NCBI RefSeq assembly: GCF_000617845.2
Contig: NZ_DF820425.1
Coordinates: 4,329,725 to 4,393,724 of the forward strand
Reading direction: 5' to 3'
From: Bradyrhizobium sp. DOA9
Lineage (GTDB): Bacteria > Pseudomonadota > Alphaproteobacteria > Rhizobiales > Xanthobacteraceae
DNA length: 64,000 nt
Shown here: piece after piece, positions 7,315 through 15,546 of the stretch
How positions within the stretch are numbered: the first letter of the stretch is position 1
Layout of the letters: each line of letters begins with the position of its first letter
Program-made: the position numbers and the translations under genes
Notes under the pieces: generated by a model
Told to the model about the DNA's origin: nothing
What the model saw: only the letters and a program-made list of their open reading frames with translations
Database searches by the model: none

Positions 7315-7770
7315 CTACGGATAAGGCGTGCCGTCCTTGTGCAGGAAACGGCCGTCCGATGCCGGGCTCATCATGTCGATGTCGGAGCAGGTGATGAGGT
7401 CGGCTTGCGAGCGCGAGCCGACCTCGAGGTACACCGCCGTCACGCTCGACCTGTTGATCATGTGATGGCCGTTGCCGCTGGCCTTGGGGAAGGCGGCGCA
7501 ATCGCCGGCGCGCAGCACGGTTTCGCCGCCATCCTCGATCAGCGTCACTTCGCCTTCGAGAATGTAGACGAACTCGTCTTCGTGCGAGTGCCAGTGCCGC
7601 TGGCTCGACCAGGCGCCCGGCGGCAGCCGCATCAGGTTGACGCCGAAATCCGACAGGCCTCCGGCATCACCGAGCCGTTTGCGGATGCGCTCGGCGCAGG
7701 GGGCGTTGAAGGGGGCCGGATAGCCGGAGCCCTTGCGGGCCGGCACGGTGGCGACGTCGATCTTTGGCAT
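7315..7770 (-). CDS. Cupin-domain protein
   Basis: A 151-residue protein starting MPKIDVATVPARKGSGYPAP. It has the cupin metal site WHSHEDEFVYILEGEVTL (His-x-His then Glu) and the second block GNGHHMINRS with a His. It is probably a metal-dependent small enzyme or binding protein in the cytoplasm; the substrate is not predictable. ATG 7770 is preceded by GGAGG-like sequence. It converges on the DUF308-like gene, with only 13 bp between the stops. Confidence 0.82.
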   Translation of the reverse strand: MPKIDVATVPARKGSGYPAPFNAPCAERIRKRLGDAGGLSDFGVNLMRLPPGAWSSQRHWHSHEDEFVYILEGEVTLIEDGGETVLRAGDCAAFPKASGNGHHMINRSSVTAVYLEVGSRSQADLITCSDIDMMSPASDGRFLHKDGTPYP

Positions 7771-7897
7771 GGAGGAGATTCCTGCAATACACAATTGACC
7801 GTGAAGCACAGCGGGCTGTTTTGCCCGACGTGTCAACCGGTCGGGTGATGATGTGGGCCGTCGACGAGGGGAGGCGCCAAGTTGGTGGTTCCTGATG

Positions 7898-7947
7898 TAA
7901 GCCGTTGATCCCGCTGGCGCCGGCTACTGTGCATGGGGTTGTTTTTC
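7898..7947 (+). repeat. Dispersed 50-bp promoter-like element (copy 1)
   Basis: The block beginning TAAGCCGTTGAT and ending GGCTACTGTGCATGGGGTTG plus a T-run recurs at 53808-53857 in the same orientation, identical over the first 11 and roughly the last 24 bases. It lies about 110 bp before the MFS gene. The conserved halves suggest a mobile regulatory block or a small promoter/leader module; the function is unknown. Confidence 0.6.
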
Positions 7948-8056
7948 GAGTTTTGTCGGCAGCTCACGAAAGCGTGGGGCAAAAATGACGCCAGCCTGTC
8001 GGCCGGCGCAGTTCCCGTTCGTCTTCCACGCGAGACAGACCTGACGGGAGACTGAA

Positions 8057-9277
8057 ATGACTGCTTCCAACTATCGCTGGGTGATCGTCGCCGCCGGCGG
8101 CCTGCTTGGCTGCGTCGCGATCGGCGGCATGTTCTCGCTGCCGGTGTTCCTGCAGCCGATCACCAAGGACACCGGCTGGTCGGTGACTGGCATCTCCAGC
8201 GCAATGACGATCGGCTTCCTGGCGATGGCCTTCACCAGCATGGCCTGGGGCACGCTGTCGGACCGGTTCGGGCCGCTGCCGGTGGTGCTGAGCGGATCGA
8301 CCGTGCTGGCGCTCAGCCTGTTCGCCGCGAGCCACGCCACCTCGCTTCTCGTGTTCCAGGTCGTGTTCGGCCTGCTGGTCGGCGCCGCCTGCGCCGCGAT
8401 CTTCGCGCCGATGATGGCGACTGTCACCGGCTGGTTCGACACCAATCGCGGCCTTGCGGTGTCGCTGGTCTCCGCCGGCATGGGCATGGCGCCGATGACG
8501 ATGTCGCCGCTGGCGGCCTGGCTCGTCTCCGGCCACGACTGGCGCACCTCGATGCAGATCATCGCGCTCGTGGTCGGCGCCATCATGATCCCGGTCTCGT
8601 TCCTGGTGCGCCGTCCGCCGGCGCTTGCGCGGGCTGCGGCGGCGCCGGTGAACGAAGCCGCCGGCCAAAACGAGATGTCGATGGGCGAGGCGCTGCGCTC
8701 GCCGCAATTCATGATCCTGCTCGCCACCAACTTCTTCTGCTGCGCGACCCATTCCGGCCCGATCATCCACACCGTCAGCTATGCCGTGAGCTGCGGCATC
8801 CCGCTGGTCGCGGCGGTGACGATCTACAGCATCGAGGGGTTTGCCGGCCTCGGCGGGCGCATCGCCTTCGGCCTGATGGGCGACCGCTTCGGCGCCAAGC
8901 GCGTGCTGGTTTCGGGCCTGCTGCTGCAGGCGTTCGGCGCGCTCGCTTATGTCTTCGCGCATCAGCTCACGACGTTCTATGCGGTCGGCGCGATCTTCGG
9001 CTTCATCTATGCCGGCACCATGCCGCTCTACGCCGTGCTGATCCGCGAGAACTTCCCGCTCAAGATGATGGGCACGGTGATCGGCGGCACGGCGATGGCC
9101 GGCAGCCTCGGCATGGCCACCGGCCCGCTCGCCGGCGGCCTGATCTATGATGCCTTCTCCAGCTACGCCTGGCTCTACATCGCCTCCTGGGCGATGGGCT
9201 TAGGGGCCTTCCTGATGGCGATGACGTTCCGCCCCTTCGCCAAGCCGCAAGGCGAGGTGGCGCCGGCGGCGGCGTGA
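8057..9277 (+). CDS. MFS transporter (monocarboxylate/oxalate-type)
   Basis: A 406-residue protein with twelve predicted membrane helices. The conserved loop between helices 2 and 3 appears as AWGTLSDRFGPLPVV, and its internal repeat as GRIAFGLMGDRFGAKRVLVSG. FSLPVFLQPITKDTGWSVTGISSAMTIGF near the N-terminus is characteristic of the OFA/MCT-like MFS group that moves carboxylates. ATG 8057 follows a GGGAG site. No catabolic genes adjoin, so the substrate is unknown. A dispersed promoter-like element lies upstream. Confidence 0.88.
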   Translation: MTASNYRWVIVAAGGLLGCVAIGGMFSLPVFLQPITKDTGWSVTGISSAMTIGFLAMAFTSMAWGTLSDRFGPLPVVLSGSTVLALSLFAASHATSLLVFQVVFGLLVGAACAAIFAPMMATVTGWFDTNRGLAVSLVSAGMGMAPMTMSPLAAWLVSGHDWRTSMQIIALVVGAIMIPVSFLVRRPPALARAAAAPVNEAAGQNEMSMGEALRSPQFMILLATNFFCCATHSGPIIHTVSYAVSCGIPLVAAVTIYSIEGFAGLGGRIAFGLMGDRFGAKRVLVSGLLLQAFGALAYVFAHQLTTFYAVGAIFGFIYAGTMPLYAVLIRENFPLKMMGTVIGGTAMAGSLGMATGPLAGGLIYDAFSSYAWLYIASWAMGLGAFLMAMTFRPFAKPQGEVAPAAA

Positions 9278-9298
9278 GTTCGAGATCGAGGCGCGGCG

Positions 9299-9685
9299 TC
9301 AGAGCTGCGCCTCGATCGCGGCCTTGTCGATCACCGACCAGACCTGCCGGATCTTGCCGTCGTGAAATTCGTAGAACACGTTCTCGCAGAAGGACACGTG
9401 CTTCCCGTTGACCGCAAGACCGAGGAATGTCCCGACGGGTGCGCAGTCGAACTTCAATCGGGCGGCGATGCGGGGAGGATCGCAGATCAACATCTCGATC
9501 TGGAACTTAAGATCGGGGATATCCCGAACGTCCTGTTCCAGCATCGCGCGATAGCCCGCAAGCCCGAGGGGCCGCGCGTTGTGAGCGACTTCATCATGCA
9601 CGAATTGTCCGAGTGCCGGCCAATTCCGCCGGTTCAGGCAGGCGATGTAGGCGCGGTAGATGTCGGCGAGGTCGTCTCTCGTCAT
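9299..9685 (-). CDS. SnoaL-like (NTF2-fold) protein
   Basis: A 128-residue protein. LADIYRAYIACLNRRNWPALGQFVHDEVAHNARPLGLAGYRAMLEQDVRDIPDLKFQIEMLI and FLGLAVNGKHVSFCENVFYEFHDGKIRQVWSVIDKAAIEAQL match the ester-cyclase/SnoaL-like branch of the NTF2 cone fold. The conserved His and Asp that line the cavity are present, but no substrate can be given. It stands alone, and its 5' flank holds a 15-bp tandem repeat. Confidence 0.82.
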   Translation of the reverse strand: MTRDDLADIYRAYIACLNRRNWPALGQFVHDEVAHNARPLGLAGYRAMLEQDVRDIPDLKFQIEMLICDPPRIAARLKFDCAPVGTFLGLAVNGKHVSFCENVFYEFHDGKIRQVWSVIDKAAIEAQL

Positions 9686-9697
9686 ACCGAAGCTCCC

Positions 9698-9758
9698 AAG
9701 ACTTCGACTAACAAGCCTTCGACTAACAAGACTTCGACTAACACGGCTTCGACCTAAC
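9698..9758. repeat. 15-bp tandem repeat, four units
   Basis: Units AAGACTTCGACTAAC, AAGCCTTCGACTAAC, AAGACTTCGACTAAC and a diverged ACGGCTTCGACCTAAC follow head to tail, starting 12 bp upstream of the SnoaL-like start codon (minus strand). The repeats occupy the promoter or leader of that gene and could change its expression by unit loss or gain. Confidence 0.9.
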
Positions 9759-9784
9759 GCGCGAGCAGCGCAACCGGTCCAGCA

Positions 9785-10657
9785 TCAGAGCCGCTTTTCG
9801 AAGAACAGGTCCGGATAGGGATCGTCGTTGAAGCGCGGGATCTCGCGCCATCCGGTGCTGCGGTAGAGCTGGGCGGCCTCGGGCAGCGCGCTGTTGGTGT
9901 CGAGCCGCAACAGCGTGATGCCGAGCTCGCGCGCAGCGCTCTCCGCCGCATCCATCAGGCGCCGGCCGAGGCGCAGCCCGCGCGCGGCCGGGGCGACCCA
10001 GAGCCGCTTGATCTCGGCATAGCCGTGATCGGTTCCCTTCAAGCCCACGCAGCCGATCGGCAGCGTGTCCGACATCGCGACGAGGAAGGTGCCGCGCGGC
10101 CGGCGCATGTCCTTGGCGTCGGGATCGCGTGACAGCGAGACGTCAAAGCCTTGTTTGAAGCGGCGGCTGAGTTCGGCATAGTACTCGCCGAGACAATAGC
10201 GTGCCTGTTCGGATTGCGGGTCGATTTCGTCCAGCGAAACGCGCTCTCGCGTCAAGGCGGATGCGATCAGGTCCATCGCCGCGAGCAAGGCCTCGCCTTG
10301 CGAATTCTGAGCGAGGAAGCCTTCGGCCTGCGCGTTCGACAGCGCCTCGTAGGCTGCGAATTCGCGCCGGCCCGCCCGCGTGAGCTTTGCCATGCGCCGC
10401 CGCGCATCATCCTCGCGTGCGGTGGTCTCGATCAGCCCTTCGTCCTCGAGGCTGCGGAGCAGCCGGCTCATCAGCCCGGAATCAAGACCGAGATAGTCGC
10501 GGATTTCCGCCACGTCCGAGCGGCCGTGCCCGATCGCATTGAGCACGCGCGCCGCCCCGAGCGGCCGGCCGCGCCCGAGAAACGACGTATCGAGTGCTCC
10601 GACGGCCGAGGTGACGGCACGGTTGAAGCGGCGGACGCGGGAGACGGGGTCGAGCAT
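9785..10657 (-). CDS. MarR-type regulator fused to a GNAT acetyltransferase
   Basis: A 290-residue two-domain protein. Residues ~1-140 are a MarR winged helix (GRPLGAARVLNAIGHGRSDVAEIRDYLGLDSGLMSRLLRSLEDEGLIE...). Residues ~150-290 are a GNAT domain with the acetyl-CoA loop in VAPAARGLRLGRRLMDAAE and the late conserved LDTNSALPEAAQLYRSTGW block. This fusion is a recurring family annotated as bifunctional HTH/GNAT; it may acetylate a small amine and sense it. A perfect palindrome covers its start region, so it probably represses itself. Confidence 0.92.
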   Translation of the reverse strand: MLDPVSRVRRFNRAVTSAVGALDTSFLGRGRPLGAARVLNAIGHGRSDVAEIRDYLGLDSGLMSRLLRSLEDEGLIETTAREDDARRRMAKLTRAGRREFAAYEALSNAQAEGFLAQNSQGEALLAAMDLIASALTRERVSLDEIDPQSEQARYCLGEYYAELSRRFKQGFDVSLSRDPDAKDMRRPRGTFLVAMSDTLPIGCVGLKGTDHGYAEIKRLWVAPAARGLRLGRRLMDAAESAARELGITLLRLDTNSALPEAAQLYRSTGWREIPRFNDDPYPDLFFEKRL

Positions 10658-10661
10658 GATG

Positions 10662-10677
10662 TCTGACTTTAGTCAGA
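10662..10677. promoter_or_regulatory. Perfect 16-bp operator at the MarR-GNAT gene start
   Basis: TCTGACTTTAGTCAGA is a perfect inverted repeat (TCTGACT/AGTCAGA, 2-bp centre). It ends 5 bp upstream of the start codon at 10657 (minus strand), overlapping the place for the ribosome site. Position and size fit an autorepressing MarR operator. Confidence 0.75.
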
Positions 10678-10708
10678 TATCGGGGGCTGTCAATCGGGAT
10701 CGCCGGCC

Positions 10709-11122
10709 TCACTCCGCCAGCATCAGAAGCGGCTTGTCCTTGGCTACGATGTAGGTGGCAAGTTCGCTGGCGGTCTCACCGCCCACGTTCTTTGCTGCAT
10801 GCACCGCGCCGGCAGGGATGAACAGCACGTCGCCGGCTTTCAGCGTGATCGGCGGCTTGCCGTCGACCTCGTATTCGATGGCACCCGCCAGCACGTAGAT
10901 GATCTCTTCGCCCGGATGGGTGTGCCGGCCGAACGCCACGCCCGGGGCAAGGTCGACGCGTACCTGCACAACCTCGCGCCCGGGCGAGCCGAGATCGTGG
11001 CGCTGGAGGTCGGTGCGTGTGACGCCGGCCTGCGCCGCCGCGGCCGGCAGTGTGAACAGGTTTGCCGCGAGCAGGACCGCGCTCGACAGCACGCGCAGGG
11101 TTCGAAGATGATGTTGGCTCAT
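10709..11122 (-). CDS. Exported cupin protein
   Basis: A 137-residue protein. Residues ~1-30 form a cleavable signal peptide (LRVLSSAVLLAANLFTLPAAAAQA). The cupin core shows FGRHTHPGEEIIYVLAGAIEYEVDG, with two His and a Glu, and AGDVLFIPAGAVHAAKN with the last His, so a metal site is intact. It is probably periplasmic. ATG 11122 follows AAGGAGCC. It lies downstream of ohr on the same strand and could be co-expressed with it; the role is unknown. Confidence 0.82.
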   Translation of the reverse strand: MSQHHLRTLRVLSSAVLLAANLFTLPAAAAQAGVTRTDLQRHDLGSPGREVVQVRVDLAPGVAFGRHTHPGEEIIYVLAGAIEYEVDGKPPITLKAGDVLFIPAGAVHAAKNVGGETASELATYIVAKDKPLLMLAE

Positions 11123-11199
11123 GGTCGGCTCCTTGTGGTCTCGAGATTGTCCGCGCCGCGCGGGCCCGGCCGATGCCGGCCGGTCCGCGTGGTGGCGCT

Positions 11200-11601
11200 T
11201 CAGACGAGGGTGGTGGTCACCTCGATATTGCCGTGCACCGCCTTGGAGTAGGGGCAGATGCCGTGAGCGGCCTCGATCAGTTCCTGTGCCACCGCGCGGT
11301 CGACGCCGGGAACGCTGACGTCGAGACGAGCGCGCAGGAAGAAGGCGCCGCCGGCGTTGTTCAGGTCGATCGCGGTGTCGACCGACGGCTCGCTCGGCAG
11401 CTTGAGCTTGCGCTGCGCAGCGGCGAGTCCGAGTGCGCCGAGATAGCAGGCCGACCACGCGGCGGCGAACAGGTTTTCGGCGGCCGGGTGCGGCTGGGCC
11501 AGCTGGACGTTCAGGAAGCCGTCGCTGGACCGCGCAGCGCCGTCGGCGCCCGAGGTGACGTGGGTCTTGCCGGTGAAGAGAACCTTTGCAGCGGATGTCA
11601 T
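11200..11601 (-). CDS. ohr: Organic hydroperoxide resistance protein Ohr
   Basis: A 133-residue OsmC/Ohr peroxidase that reduces fatty-acid and other organic hydroperoxides in the cytoplasm. The two catalytic Cys lie in WSACYLGAL (~Cys52) and GICPYSKA (~Cys116), and HPAAENLFAAAWSACYL is the family signature. GKTHVTSGADGAARSSDG at the N-terminus is typical. It diverges from an OhrR-type regulator whose Cys is conserved, and two matching palindromes lie between the genes, giving the classic peroxide-inducible arrangement. Confidence 0.95.
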   Translation of the reverse strand: MTSAAKVLFTGKTHVTSGADGAARSSDGFLNVQLAQPHPAAENLFAAAWSACYLGALGLAAAQRKLKLPSEPSVDTAIDLNNAGGAFFLRARLDVSVPGVDRAVAQELIEAAHGICPYSKAVHGNIEVTTTLV

Positions 11602-11632
11602 GGCCGTATCCTTCGGTTGGATTATAAATCGT

Positions 11633-11649
11633 ATCCGATCTAATCGGAT
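11633..11649. promoter_or_regulatory. OhrR operator, ohr-proximal copy
   Basis: ATCCGATCTAATCGGAT is a perfect 7-bp inverted repeat with a 3-bp centre, about 30 bp before ohr. It matches the site at 11690-11704. Confidence 0.8.
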
Positions 11650-11689
11650 GCGTCTGGAATAATCCCGCTGAGTGGTCGGGTCAAGCCCT

Positions 11690-11704
11690 TCCGATTTAAT
11701 CGGA
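11690..11704. promoter_or_regulatory. OhrR operator, ohrR-proximal copy
   Basis: TCCGATTTAATCGGA is a perfect inverted repeat, 45 bp before the ohrR start. Both sites share the flank GATGCGA / ATCGTAT next to the core, and each serves one of the divergent promoters. Confidence 0.8.
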
Positions 11705-11748
11705 TGCGATTTATATGGCCGGATAGATCACGAATTGCGGAGGTTCCC

Positions 11749-12207
11749 GTGGCCCGTTCTCCAAAATCAGCCGGCAAAGGCCGGAAACTGTCGAATTTCC
11801 TTTGCTTTGCGATCTATTCGGCCAATCTCGCCTTCGGCCGTGCCTATAAGCCCCTGTTGGACAAGGTCGGCCTGACCTACACGCAGTACATCGCCCTGGT
11901 GGCGCTCTCGGATGAAGACGAGCAGACCGTCGGCACGCTGGGGGAGAAGCTGTTCCTGGAATCCAACACCCTGACGCCGATCCTGAAGAAGCTCGAGCAG
12001 ATGGCGCTGATCAAGCGCCACCGCGATCCCGCCGACGAGCGGCAGGTGCGCCTGAGCCTGACGCCCGCGGGGCGCAAGCTGATCGAGCAGGATCTCGGCG
12101 GGTCGCTGAGGGAGGCGACAGGCCTTGGCGACGATTTTGCCGTCGTGCAGAAGACGGTGAGCAGGCTACGCGACAATCTGCTGCGTGCGACCAAGGCCGA
12201 TGACTAG
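11749..12207 (+). CDS. ohrR: MarR-family organic peroxide sensor OhrR
   Basis: A 152-residue winged-helix protein. LSNFLCFAIYSANLAFGRAYKPLLDKVGLTYTQYIALVAL contains the single N-terminal sensing Cys in the LCFAIY context that defines OhrR; oxidation releases it from DNA. The recognition region is VGTLGEKLFLESNTLTPILKKLEQMALIKRHRDPADERQVRLSLT. The start is probably GTG 11749 after CGGAGG. It diverges from ohr with one palindrome near each gene. Confidence 0.93.
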   Translation: MARSPKSAGKGRKLSNFLCFAIYSANLAFGRAYKPLLDKVGLTYTQYIALVALSDEDEQTVGTLGEKLFLESNTLTPILKKLEQMALIKRHRDPADERQVRLSLTPAGRKLIEQDLGGSLREATGLGDDFAVVQKTVSRLRDNLLRATKADD

Positions 12208-12344
12208 CGCATCGAGGCTTTAAGCGGCGAAGTTGATGCCGTCGCGCCTCTCTTTGTGAATTGTGCCCGCGCCGCGGAGCGTTACCATTCGGCTGCTGCC
12301 GTGGAACGCGGGAGCAGGCATAGTGGGAGGCGGCGTTGGGCGGG

Positions 12345-14000
12345 ATGGATCGCAAAGCGAAGGGATCGGACCTGTTCGTCGCGGCCCTGGAGAATGAAGG
12401 TGTCGACCGCATCTTCGGCATTCCCGGCGAAGAGAATCTCGATCTGGTCGAATCGCTGCGCGCGTCCAGGATCGAACTGGTCCTGACCCGGCACGAGCAG
12501 GCTGCCGCCTTCATGGCCGCCACGCATGGGCGACTGACCGGCAAGCCCGGCGTCTGTCTGTCGACGCTTGGCCCCGGTGCTCTCAACCTGTCGACGGGCG
12601 CCGCCTATGCGCATCTCGGCGCGATGCCGATGATCCTGATCACCGGTCAAAAGCCGATCATGAGCAGCCGGCAGGCGCGCTTCCAGATCGTGGACGTGGT
12701 CGCGACCATGAAGCCGCTGACCAAGCTGTCGCGGCAGATCGTCAGCGCCTCGAGCATTCCGACCGTGGTGCGCGACGCCTTTCGCGTTGCGATGGAGGAG
12801 CGCCCCGGGCCGGTGCATCTCGAACTGCCCGAGGACATCGCCGGTGACGAGGTGTCTGACGTGCCGGTAATCCCCGTCCATCCGATCGAAATCCCGGTCG
12901 CCCATCGCGCCGCGCTCGACCGCGCCGCCGGGATGATCATGGCCGCAAGGCGTCCGCTGGTGATGATGGGCGCGGCGACCAGCCGGCCGCGGTCGACGCA
13001 CGGCATCGCAAATTTCGTGCGGCGGACCGGCATTCCGTTCTTCACGACGCAGATGGGCAAGGGCACCGTGCCCGGCGGCACCAATCTCTACATGGGGACC
13101 GCCGCGCTGTCGGAACGCGACTATGTCCATGATGCGATCGATGCCGCCGATTTGATCATCGCAATCGGTCACGACCCGATCGAGAAGCCGCCTTTCATCA
13201 TGGGCCCCAAGGGGCCGAAGGTCATTCACGTCAGTTACACACCGGCGAGCGTCGAGCAGGTCTATTTCCCCGATGCCGAGGTCGTCGGGGACGTCGGTCC
13301 GAGCCTGGAGCTGCTGGCGGACCGGCTCGAAGGCAAGCTGCCGCAAGCCACGGCGCTGCTGCCGCTGCGCGAAGGGATCCTGAAGCACATCGCCGACCGT
13401 GCCACCGAGGCGCGCTGGCCGCCGACGCCGCAGCGCATCGTGCACGACATCCGCCAGGTGATCCCCGAGAACGGCATCGTCGCGCTCGACAACGGCATGT
13501 ACAAGATCTGGTTCGCGCGCAACTACCGCACCCGGCTCGCCAACACGCTGCTGCTCGACAATGCGCTGGCGACCATGGGCGCCGGCCTGCCGTCGGCGAT
13601 GATGGCCGCGATGCTCCATCCCGACCGCCGCGTGCTTGCGGTTGCCGGCGACGGCGGCTTCATGATGAACAGCCAGGAGATGGAGACGGCGGTCCGCCTC
13701 AAGCTCAACCTGGTCGTGCTGGTGCTGGAGGACAACGCCTACGGCATGATCCGCTGGAAGCAGGCGGTGGATCATTTCGCTGATTACGGCATGACCTTTG
13801 GCAATCCGGATTTTGCACTGTACGCCAAGGCTTATGGCGCCAAGGGTCATCGCATAGAGCGCATCGACAGCTTTGTCCCGACGCTCGACGCTGCTTTCAG
13901 GGAGGGCGGCGTGCATCTGGTCTCGATCCCGATCGACTATTCGGAGAACGTGCGCGTGCTGGTGGACGAGCTGCGCGCGCACGAGAAGGCGAAGGCGTGA
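12345..14000 (+). CDS. ThDP-dependent enzyme, acetolactate synthase large-subunit type
   Basis: A 551-residue protein with the three-domain ThDP fold. The catalytic Glu is Glu51 (TRHEQAAAFMA), followed by STLGPGALNLSTG; the ThDP/Mg motif starts with GDG at residue 435 and continues to DNAYG. In acetohydroxyacid synthases such a protein joins two pyruvates or pyruvate with 2-ketobutyrate. No small regulatory subunit gene follows, which suggests a catabolic or specialised role rather than the main branched-chain pathway enzyme; other 2-oxo acids are possible. ATG 12345 is assumed; TTG 12336 sits at a better distance from GGGAGG. Confidence 0.85.
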   Translation: MDRKAKGSDLFVAALENEGVDRIFGIPGEENLDLVESLRASRIELVLTRHEQAAAFMAATHGRLTGKPGVCLSTLGPGALNLSTGAAYAHLGAMPMILITGQKPIMSSRQARFQIVDVVATMKPLTKLSRQIVSASSIPTVVRDAFRVAMEERPGPVHLELPEDIAGDEVSDVPVIPVHPIEIPVAHRAALDRAAGMIMAARRPLVMMGAATSRPRSTHGIANFVRRTGIPFFTTQMGKGTVPGGTNLYMGTAALSERDYVHDAIDAADLIIAIGHDPIEKPPFIMGPKGPKVIHVSYTPASVEQVYFPDAEVVGDVGPSLELLADRLEGKLPQATALLPLREGILKHIADRATEARWPPTPQRIVHDIRQVIPENGIVALDNGMYKIWFARNYRTRLANTLLLDNALATMGAGLPSAMMAAMLHPDRRVLAVAGDGGFMMNSQEMETAVRLKLNLVVLVLEDNAYGMIRWKQAVDHFADYGMTFGNPDFALYAKAYGAKGHRIERIDSFVPTLDAAFREGGVHLVSIPIDYSENVRVLVDELRAHEKAKA

Positions 14001-14026
14001 TTGACGATGCGAGCTCTGTCCACACT

Positions 14027-14107
14027 CGTCATTGCGAGCGCAGCGAAGCAATCCAGAATCTTTCCGCGGTGGCAGTCTGGATTGCTTCGCTGCGCTCGCA
14101 ATGACGG
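14027..14107. repeat. Dispersed palindromic repeat, family D
   Basis: Long complementary arms (14027-14057 and 14076-14107) contain CGTCATTGCGAGCGCAGCG / CGCTGCGCTCGCAATGACG and GCAATCCAGA / TCTGGATTGC. The type is common in Bradyrhizobium-like intergenic DNA. It lies between the ThDP gene and the Lin0512 gene. Confidence 0.85.
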
Positions 14108-14208
14108 AGACTGTGGCGGAGATCCTCCATCGATCTGACAACTTTTCTCGCGTCGCCCGATCGCCGACACTCACAATCACTCGATCCAACCAACCACAGG
14201 AAAATGAA

Positions 14209-14556
14209 ATGACCCGCATTCGTTGTGTCACCGAGATGGGCATGGGCGTCGACGTCCACGGCCGGGACGCCACCAAGGCGGCCACGCGCGCGGTCTCCGA
14301 TGCCATCAGGCATTCGAGCCTCGGCTTCTTCCGGATGATCGGCAAGACCGCGAACGACATGTTCGTGGACGTCACGATCGGGGTGCCGAATCCTGAAGCC
14401 GTCGACAAGGAGGCTGTCGCCAAGGAGCTGCCTTACGGCACCGTGACCGTCACCGCGGTCAAGGGCGGGCTGGAGATCCCCTCGGCCACGGAAGTGGCCA
14501 ACGATCCCATCCTGATTGCCAATGCCGCCGTCATCGTCAGCTTCGACAAGAACTAG
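14209..14556 (+). CDS. Lin0512 family protein
   Basis: A 115-residue protein starting MTRIRCVTEMGMGVDVHGRD. The pattern MGMGVDVHG.D.TKAA.RAV.DAI.HSSLGFF and the later LPYGTVTVTAVKGGLEI fit the small Lin0512 family, of unknown biochemical role. It is followed 4 bp later by a GNAT gene, so the two form an operon; the GNAT may share its pathway. Confidence 0.82.
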   Translation: MTRIRCVTEMGMGVDVHGRDATKAATRAVSDAIRHSSLGFFRMIGKTANDMFVDVTIGVPNPEAVDKEAVAKELPYGTVTVTAVKGGLEIPSATEVANDPILIANAAVIVSFDKN

Positions 14557-14560
14557 GCCG

Positions 14561-15253
14561 ATGTCTGCGAGCGATGAGGCGCTGCTGGATCGCCCGATCT
14601 GGAACGCGTTGACGACAAGCCAGAAGCATCTGGCCGAGGGCGGCCCGCGGGCTCTGCGCTATCCCGTCGACATGACGCCGTTTGCCGACATGGTCGACAC
14701 GTCCGCGGCAAGTTTTGCGGCGCTCGGCGATCTCATGTCGGGCTCGCAAGTCGCGGTGCTGTTCACGCCCGAGCCGGTCGAAATTCCCGCCGGCTTCAAG
14801 GTGCTGCTCGCCGAGCCCGGCGAGCAGTTGATCGGCTCGCCCGCCGACACTTCGCTTCGTGATGCCGAGATCGTCCGCCTCGGCGCGACCGACGTTCCCG
14901 CCATGACAGCGCTGACCGAGCTGACCAAGCCCGGGCCGTTCGCGGCGCGGACGCACGAGCTCGGCACCTTCCTCGGCATCCGTGCTCGTGGCGAGCTGGT
15001 CGCCATGGCCGGCGAGCGGATGAAGCCCGGCAATTTCACCGAGATGACGGCGGTCTGCGTGCATCCCGATCATCGCGGTCGCGGCTATGCTCAGGCGTTG
15101 CTCGCCGCCATCGCGCGCCAGATCGAGACGCGCGGGGAAATACCGTTCCTGCACGTGTTCTCGAGCAATACGTCTGCGATTGCGCTGTACCAGCGGCAGG
15201 GCATGCGGATTCGGCGCCGCCTACAGGTCACCGTGCTGACGAAGCAGGGATGA
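14561..15253 (+). CDS. GNAT-family N-acetyltransferase
   Basis: A 230-residue protein. The first ~100 residues form an extra N-terminal part; the GNAT core is C-terminal, with MTAVCVHPDHRGRGYAQALLAAIARQIE as acetyl-CoA loop and LHVFSSNTSAIALYQRQGMRIRRRL as final conserved block. This layout fits the FR47/GCN5-like group that acetylates small molecules or N-termini. ATG 14561 lies 4 bp after the Lin0512 stop, so it is the second gene of a two-gene operon. Confidence 0.88.
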   Translation: MSASDEALLDRPIWNALTTSQKHLAEGGPRALRYPVDMTPFADMVDTSAASFAALGDLMSGSQVAVLFTPEPVEIPAGFKVLLAEPGEQLIGSPADTSLRDAEIVRLGATDVPAMTALTELTKPGPFAARTHELGTFLGIRARGELVAMAGERMKPGNFTEMTAVCVHPDHRGRGYAQALLAAIARQIETRGEIPFLHVFSSNTSAIALYQRQGMRIRRRLQVTVLTKQG

Positions 15254-15371
15254 GCCGCGCGGTGGGCTTCATATCCTGCGAAATCGCGCTATATCGATTG
15301 TAACCAGTGGGGGCGGCCTGGCCGGGACCCATTGGTGGACATGTCCGGAAGCCAATACGGCGGGCTCCCTG

Positions 15372-15452
15372 ATGGCGCAGCGCTACGTGGGCTTCTGGAA
15401 TCTGTTCTTCTTCGAGTTCAAGCGGCTGGCCTATCAGGCCGTCGGAGGCTGA
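15372..15452 (+). CDS. Possible 26-residue hydrophobic peptide
   Basis: A short frame (MAQRYVGFWNLFFFEFKRLA...) lies in the 293-bp gap between the GNAT and DUF2892 genes. It is rich in aromatic residues and amphipathic, but its ribosome site is weak. It may be a leader peptide, a remnant or chance. Apart from it I see no clear element in 15254-15546. Confidence 0.25.
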   Translation: MAQRYVGFWNLFFFEFKRLAYQAVGG

Positions 15453-15546
15453 GCGCAAAGAATCTTCTGTCCGCGCGAATCCTTTCTGGCCGTCGCGTCC
15501 TCTTGACGGTCGAGGCAATCGGTCTCGGCCCATATCGGAGGATGTG

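Noticed and set aside
12282..14423. Long minus-strand frame (713 codons) across the ThDP enzyme gene
   Set aside because: It is a mirror frame of a high-GC gene with strong third-position bias; composition is Arg/His-rich and no family motif appears. The plus-strand gene has all ThDP motifs.
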